From assembly GCA_902494545.1 (NCBI GenBank), contig CABUTP010000081.1:1-6974 (forward strand): a stretch of 6,974 nucleotides of DNA, in the 5' to 3' direction. Below, in pieces: positions 5,784 through 6,974 of the stretch. Every line of letters starts with the position of its first letter. The stretch's first letter is position 1. Both the position numbers and the translations under genes were made by a program. This DNA is from an uncultured Collinsella sp. GTDB taxonomy: Bacteria; Actinomycetota; Coriobacteriia; Coriobacteriales; Coriobacteriaceae. Below the pieces are notes generated by a model. It ran no database searches, was not told where the DNA came from, and was given only the letters and a program-made list of their open reading frames with translations.

Positions 5784-6071
5784 CTACTGAGCCATGACGT
5801 CGAGAACGGCCTTCTCGGCAGCGACGCGGTTCATGCCGGTCATAAAGGGCACGCCGCTCACGTACGGGCAGGTGAGGCCCTCGGGGGCAACGGTGGTGGC
5901 AATCAGCAGGTCGGCGCCCTCGTCGCAAACGTCCTTGGCCTCGGAGATGGCGCACTGCACGATCTCGTACTTGTCGGCGTAACCGTTGGCGTCGAGCAGG
6001 GTAGCGACCTTCTGGGCAACGAGCGTGGAAGTAGCAGCGCCAGCACCGCAAGCCAAAACGATCTTCTTCAT
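5784..6071 (-). CDS. PTS sugar transporter subunit IIB, galactitol (GatB) type
   Basis: A 95-residue cytoplasmic phosphocarrier that takes phosphate from EIIA and passes it to a sugar bound by membrane subunit EIIC. The N-terminal strand MKKIVLACGAGAATSTLVA contains the phosphorylatable C8 and the P-loop-like CGAGAATST typical of the galactitol/lactose-type IIB fold. The rest (ISEAKDVCDEGADLLIATTV, GVPFMTGMNR) is consistent, and the length is the family norm. AAGGGAG nine bases before the ATG supports the start. It is the first gene of a two-gene unit with the VOC protein; no EIIA or EIIC gene lies in the window, and the next gene upstream runs in the opposite direction. It therefore either works with subunits encoded elsewhere or is a remnant. 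The sugar is not determined; galactitol, or another polyol or sugar acid, is only a family-level guess. Confidence 0.92.
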   Translation of the reverse strand: MKKIVLACGAGAATSTLVAQKVATLLDANGYADKYEIVQCAISEAKDVCDEGADLLIATTVAPEGLTCPYVSGVPFMTGMNRVAAEKAVLDVMAQ

Positions 6072-6173
6072 AGGTAATGTCTCCCTTCGTGGTTTACTTT
6101 AGGTAAGTGTACCGCAGCGAGCGATGGCACTCAGCCTCGATGAGCTTTTATGCCAGTTTGCTTGCGCGCTGCG

Positions 6174-6179
6174 TATAAT
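6174..6179 (+). promoter_or_regulatory. Consensus -10 box upstream of the 6235 gene
   Basis: A perfect TATAAT lies 55 bases before the ATG at 6235, in the divergent region between the EIIB gene and the next gene. No good -35 is seen at 16-18 bases upstream. A small hairpin (CGCTC 6203-6207, GAGCG 6215-6219) lies between it and the ribosome binding site AAGGA (6223-6227). I could not place the promoter of the divergent EIIB unit with confidence. Confidence 0.45.
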
Positions 6180-6234
6180 ACATCTAGTACGTGTTGTCAT
6201 ACCGCTCGCTTTATGAGCGACTAAGGACTCCAAT

Positions 6235-6858
6235 ATGCCCGATTCCCGCATCCTCTGGACCGCCGTCGTCATCATCTGTATCGCCGTGTCGGTGTTCTTT
6301 AGCGTCAAAAAACGCACCACGTTTAAGCGCCTGCAGCAGCTTATGGCTGCCAAGCAGTGGGACGAGTTCGATCGCTTGCTCGATGGCAAACTCACCAGCA
6401 TGCTGTACCCGCGCTATAACCGCGACTACCTGCGCCTGAACTCCTATCTGCTGCGCGAGGACCACAAGCGCGCCGACGAGATGTTCGATTTGCTGCTGGG
6501 ACTCAATCTGCCCAAGATGCAGCGCGTCGACCTGGTGATTAAGGCCTTTAACTACTACGTTGGCCAGGAGGACCGCAAAAAATCCAAGGAGCTCCTGCAC
6601 GAGATCAAGGGCTTTGAGGGCGGTCAGGCCGAGGCAGTCGCGCACGAATGCCAACTGATGTACGACACGATGATCTTGAAGCGCCACAACGACATTCCCG
6701 AGCTGGAGCGCATGCTCAAGGAGGCCGGTGACGACAAGGTCAAGAGCTGCCGCCTGGAATACCTGCTGGCCCTGCAGTACAAGAACAAGGGCGACGAAGC
6801 CAAGTTCCAGGAGTTCCTGGAGAAGTCGGGCCAACACTCGATGGCCGTCAACGCGTAA
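6235..6858 (+). CDS. N-terminally membrane-anchored helical protein, unknown function
   Basis: A 207-residue protein that I cannot name. One hydrophobic segment at about residues 7-24 (LWTAVVIICIAVSVFFSV) is followed by a basic stop (KKRTTFKR), so it is probably a single-pass protein with the bulk in the cytoplasm. The remainder is charged, has little Gly or Pro, and looks all-helical, with spaced pairs resembling degenerate tetratricopeptide-type repeats (for example DYLRLNSYLLREDHKRADEMFDLLL and CRLEYLLALQYKNKGDEAKFQEFL); this is a visual impression only. AAGGA seven bases before the ATG supports the start, and TATAAT lies 55 bases upstream. A tRNA gene begins 31 bases after the stop, on the same strand and with no terminator between, so read-through into it is possible. 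It is divergent from the EIIB gene and shows no functional link to it. Confidence 0.83.
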   Translation: MPDSRILWTAVVIICIAVSVFFSVKKRTTFKRLQQLMAAKQWDEFDRLLDGKLTSMLYPRYNRDYLRLNSYLLREDHKRADEMFDLLLGLNLPKMQRVDLVIKAFNYYVGQEDRKKSKELLHEIKGFEGGQAEAVAHECQLMYDTMILKRHNDIPELERMLKEAGDDKVKSCRLEYLLALQYKNKGDEAKFQEFLEKSGQHSMAVNA

Positions 6859-6889
6859 CGGACGGCTTGTGCTAGACTTCTAGTCTCAC

Positions 6890-6974
6890 GGGGGCGTGGC
6901 GGAATTGGCATACGCAGGAGACTTAAAATCTCTCGCCGCAAGGATTGTGGGTTCGAGTCCCACCGCCCCTACCA
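6890..6974 (+). tRNA. tRNA-Leu, anticodon UAA
   Basis: An 85-base class II tRNA. Acceptor strand GGGGGCG (6890-6896) pairs with CGCCCCT before discriminator A and an encoded CCA that ends at the last base of the window. The D stem is GCG/CGC; the anticodon stem GGAGA/TCTCT closes the loop CTTAAAA with anticodon TAA at 6924-6926. A long variable arm with a short CC/GG stem around GCAA follows, then T arm GTGGG-TTCGAGT-CCCAC. The long variable arm and UAA anticodon identify it as the reader of the TTA (and by wobble TTG) leucine codons, the TTA codon being rare in GC-rich genomes. Confidence 0.96.

Noticed and set aside
6105..6140. A - strand promoter for the EIIB-VOC unit (TACACT at 6111-6106)
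   Set aside because: No acceptable -35 is present at 16-18 bases, so the match is not better than chance.
6211..6837. A 208-codon - strand frame opposite the 6235 gene
   Set aside because: No ribosome binding site, a leucine/glutamine/valine-rich composition typical of antisense reading, and the + strand gene has good start signals.
6872..6883. CTAGA-CT-TCTAG palindrome just before the tRNA as an operator or terminator
   Set aside because: The stem is only 5 bp, AT-rich and without a T-run; it is too short to support a function.
6890..6974. tRNA 3' end as a phage or island attachment site
   Set aside because: The window ends at the CCA, no integrase is visible and no repeat of the tRNA 3' end was found in the window.

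Overview
The window comes from a high-GC bacterial chromosome. The Coriobacteriia group of gut Actinobacteria, Collinsella or a close relative, fits best. This is inferred from the GC-rich codon usage, the gene content and the style of the interspersed repeats; no ribosomal RNA or other taxonomic marker is present, so the assignment is tentative.

Layout. (1) 1-816, + strand: 3' part of a glutamyl-Q tRNA(Asp) synthetase gene (gluQ), cut by the left edge. It converges, with a 15-base gap, on (2) a metallophosphoesterase gene (832-1557, - strand), which lies downstream of a 79-residue two-helix membrane protein gene (1643-1882, - strand). (3) 1883-2475: a 593-base gene-free stretch holding a 180-bp palindromic repeat (copy A, 2045-2224), a likely promoter and a GC-rich leader. 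(4) 2476-5101, + strand: a three-gene operon made of a DUF4342-type membrane protein with an N-terminal UBA/TS-N-like domain, an OmpR-family response regulator and a sensor histidine kinase. (5) 5120-5299: copy B of the 180-bp repeat, same orientation, followed by a strong intrinsic terminator (5341-5375). (6) 5398-6071, - strand: a galactitol-type PTS EIIB gene followed by a VOC/glyoxalase-fold gene. (7) 6235-6858, + strand: a membrane-anchored helical protein of unknown function. (8) 6890-6974: tRNA-Leu(UAA) with encoded CCA, ending exactly at the right edge.

How the parts relate. The central operon looks like a self-contained envelope signalling unit: a membrane protein of unknown function made together with the kinase-regulator pair. 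It is bracketed by two direct copies of the 180-bp repeat (155 of 180 positions identical by hand alignment). Each copy has ~60-bp inverted arms and a ~60-bp centre, and resembles a MITE or a long-hairpin RNA element. This repeat is the least explained feature of the window. The EIIB-VOC pair is a partial sugar-uptake locus with no EIIA or EIIC beside it. The remaining genes are housekeeping (gluQ, tRNA) or of unknown function. I see no CRISPR array, integrase, transposase, toxin-antitoxin pair or recognisable defence system.
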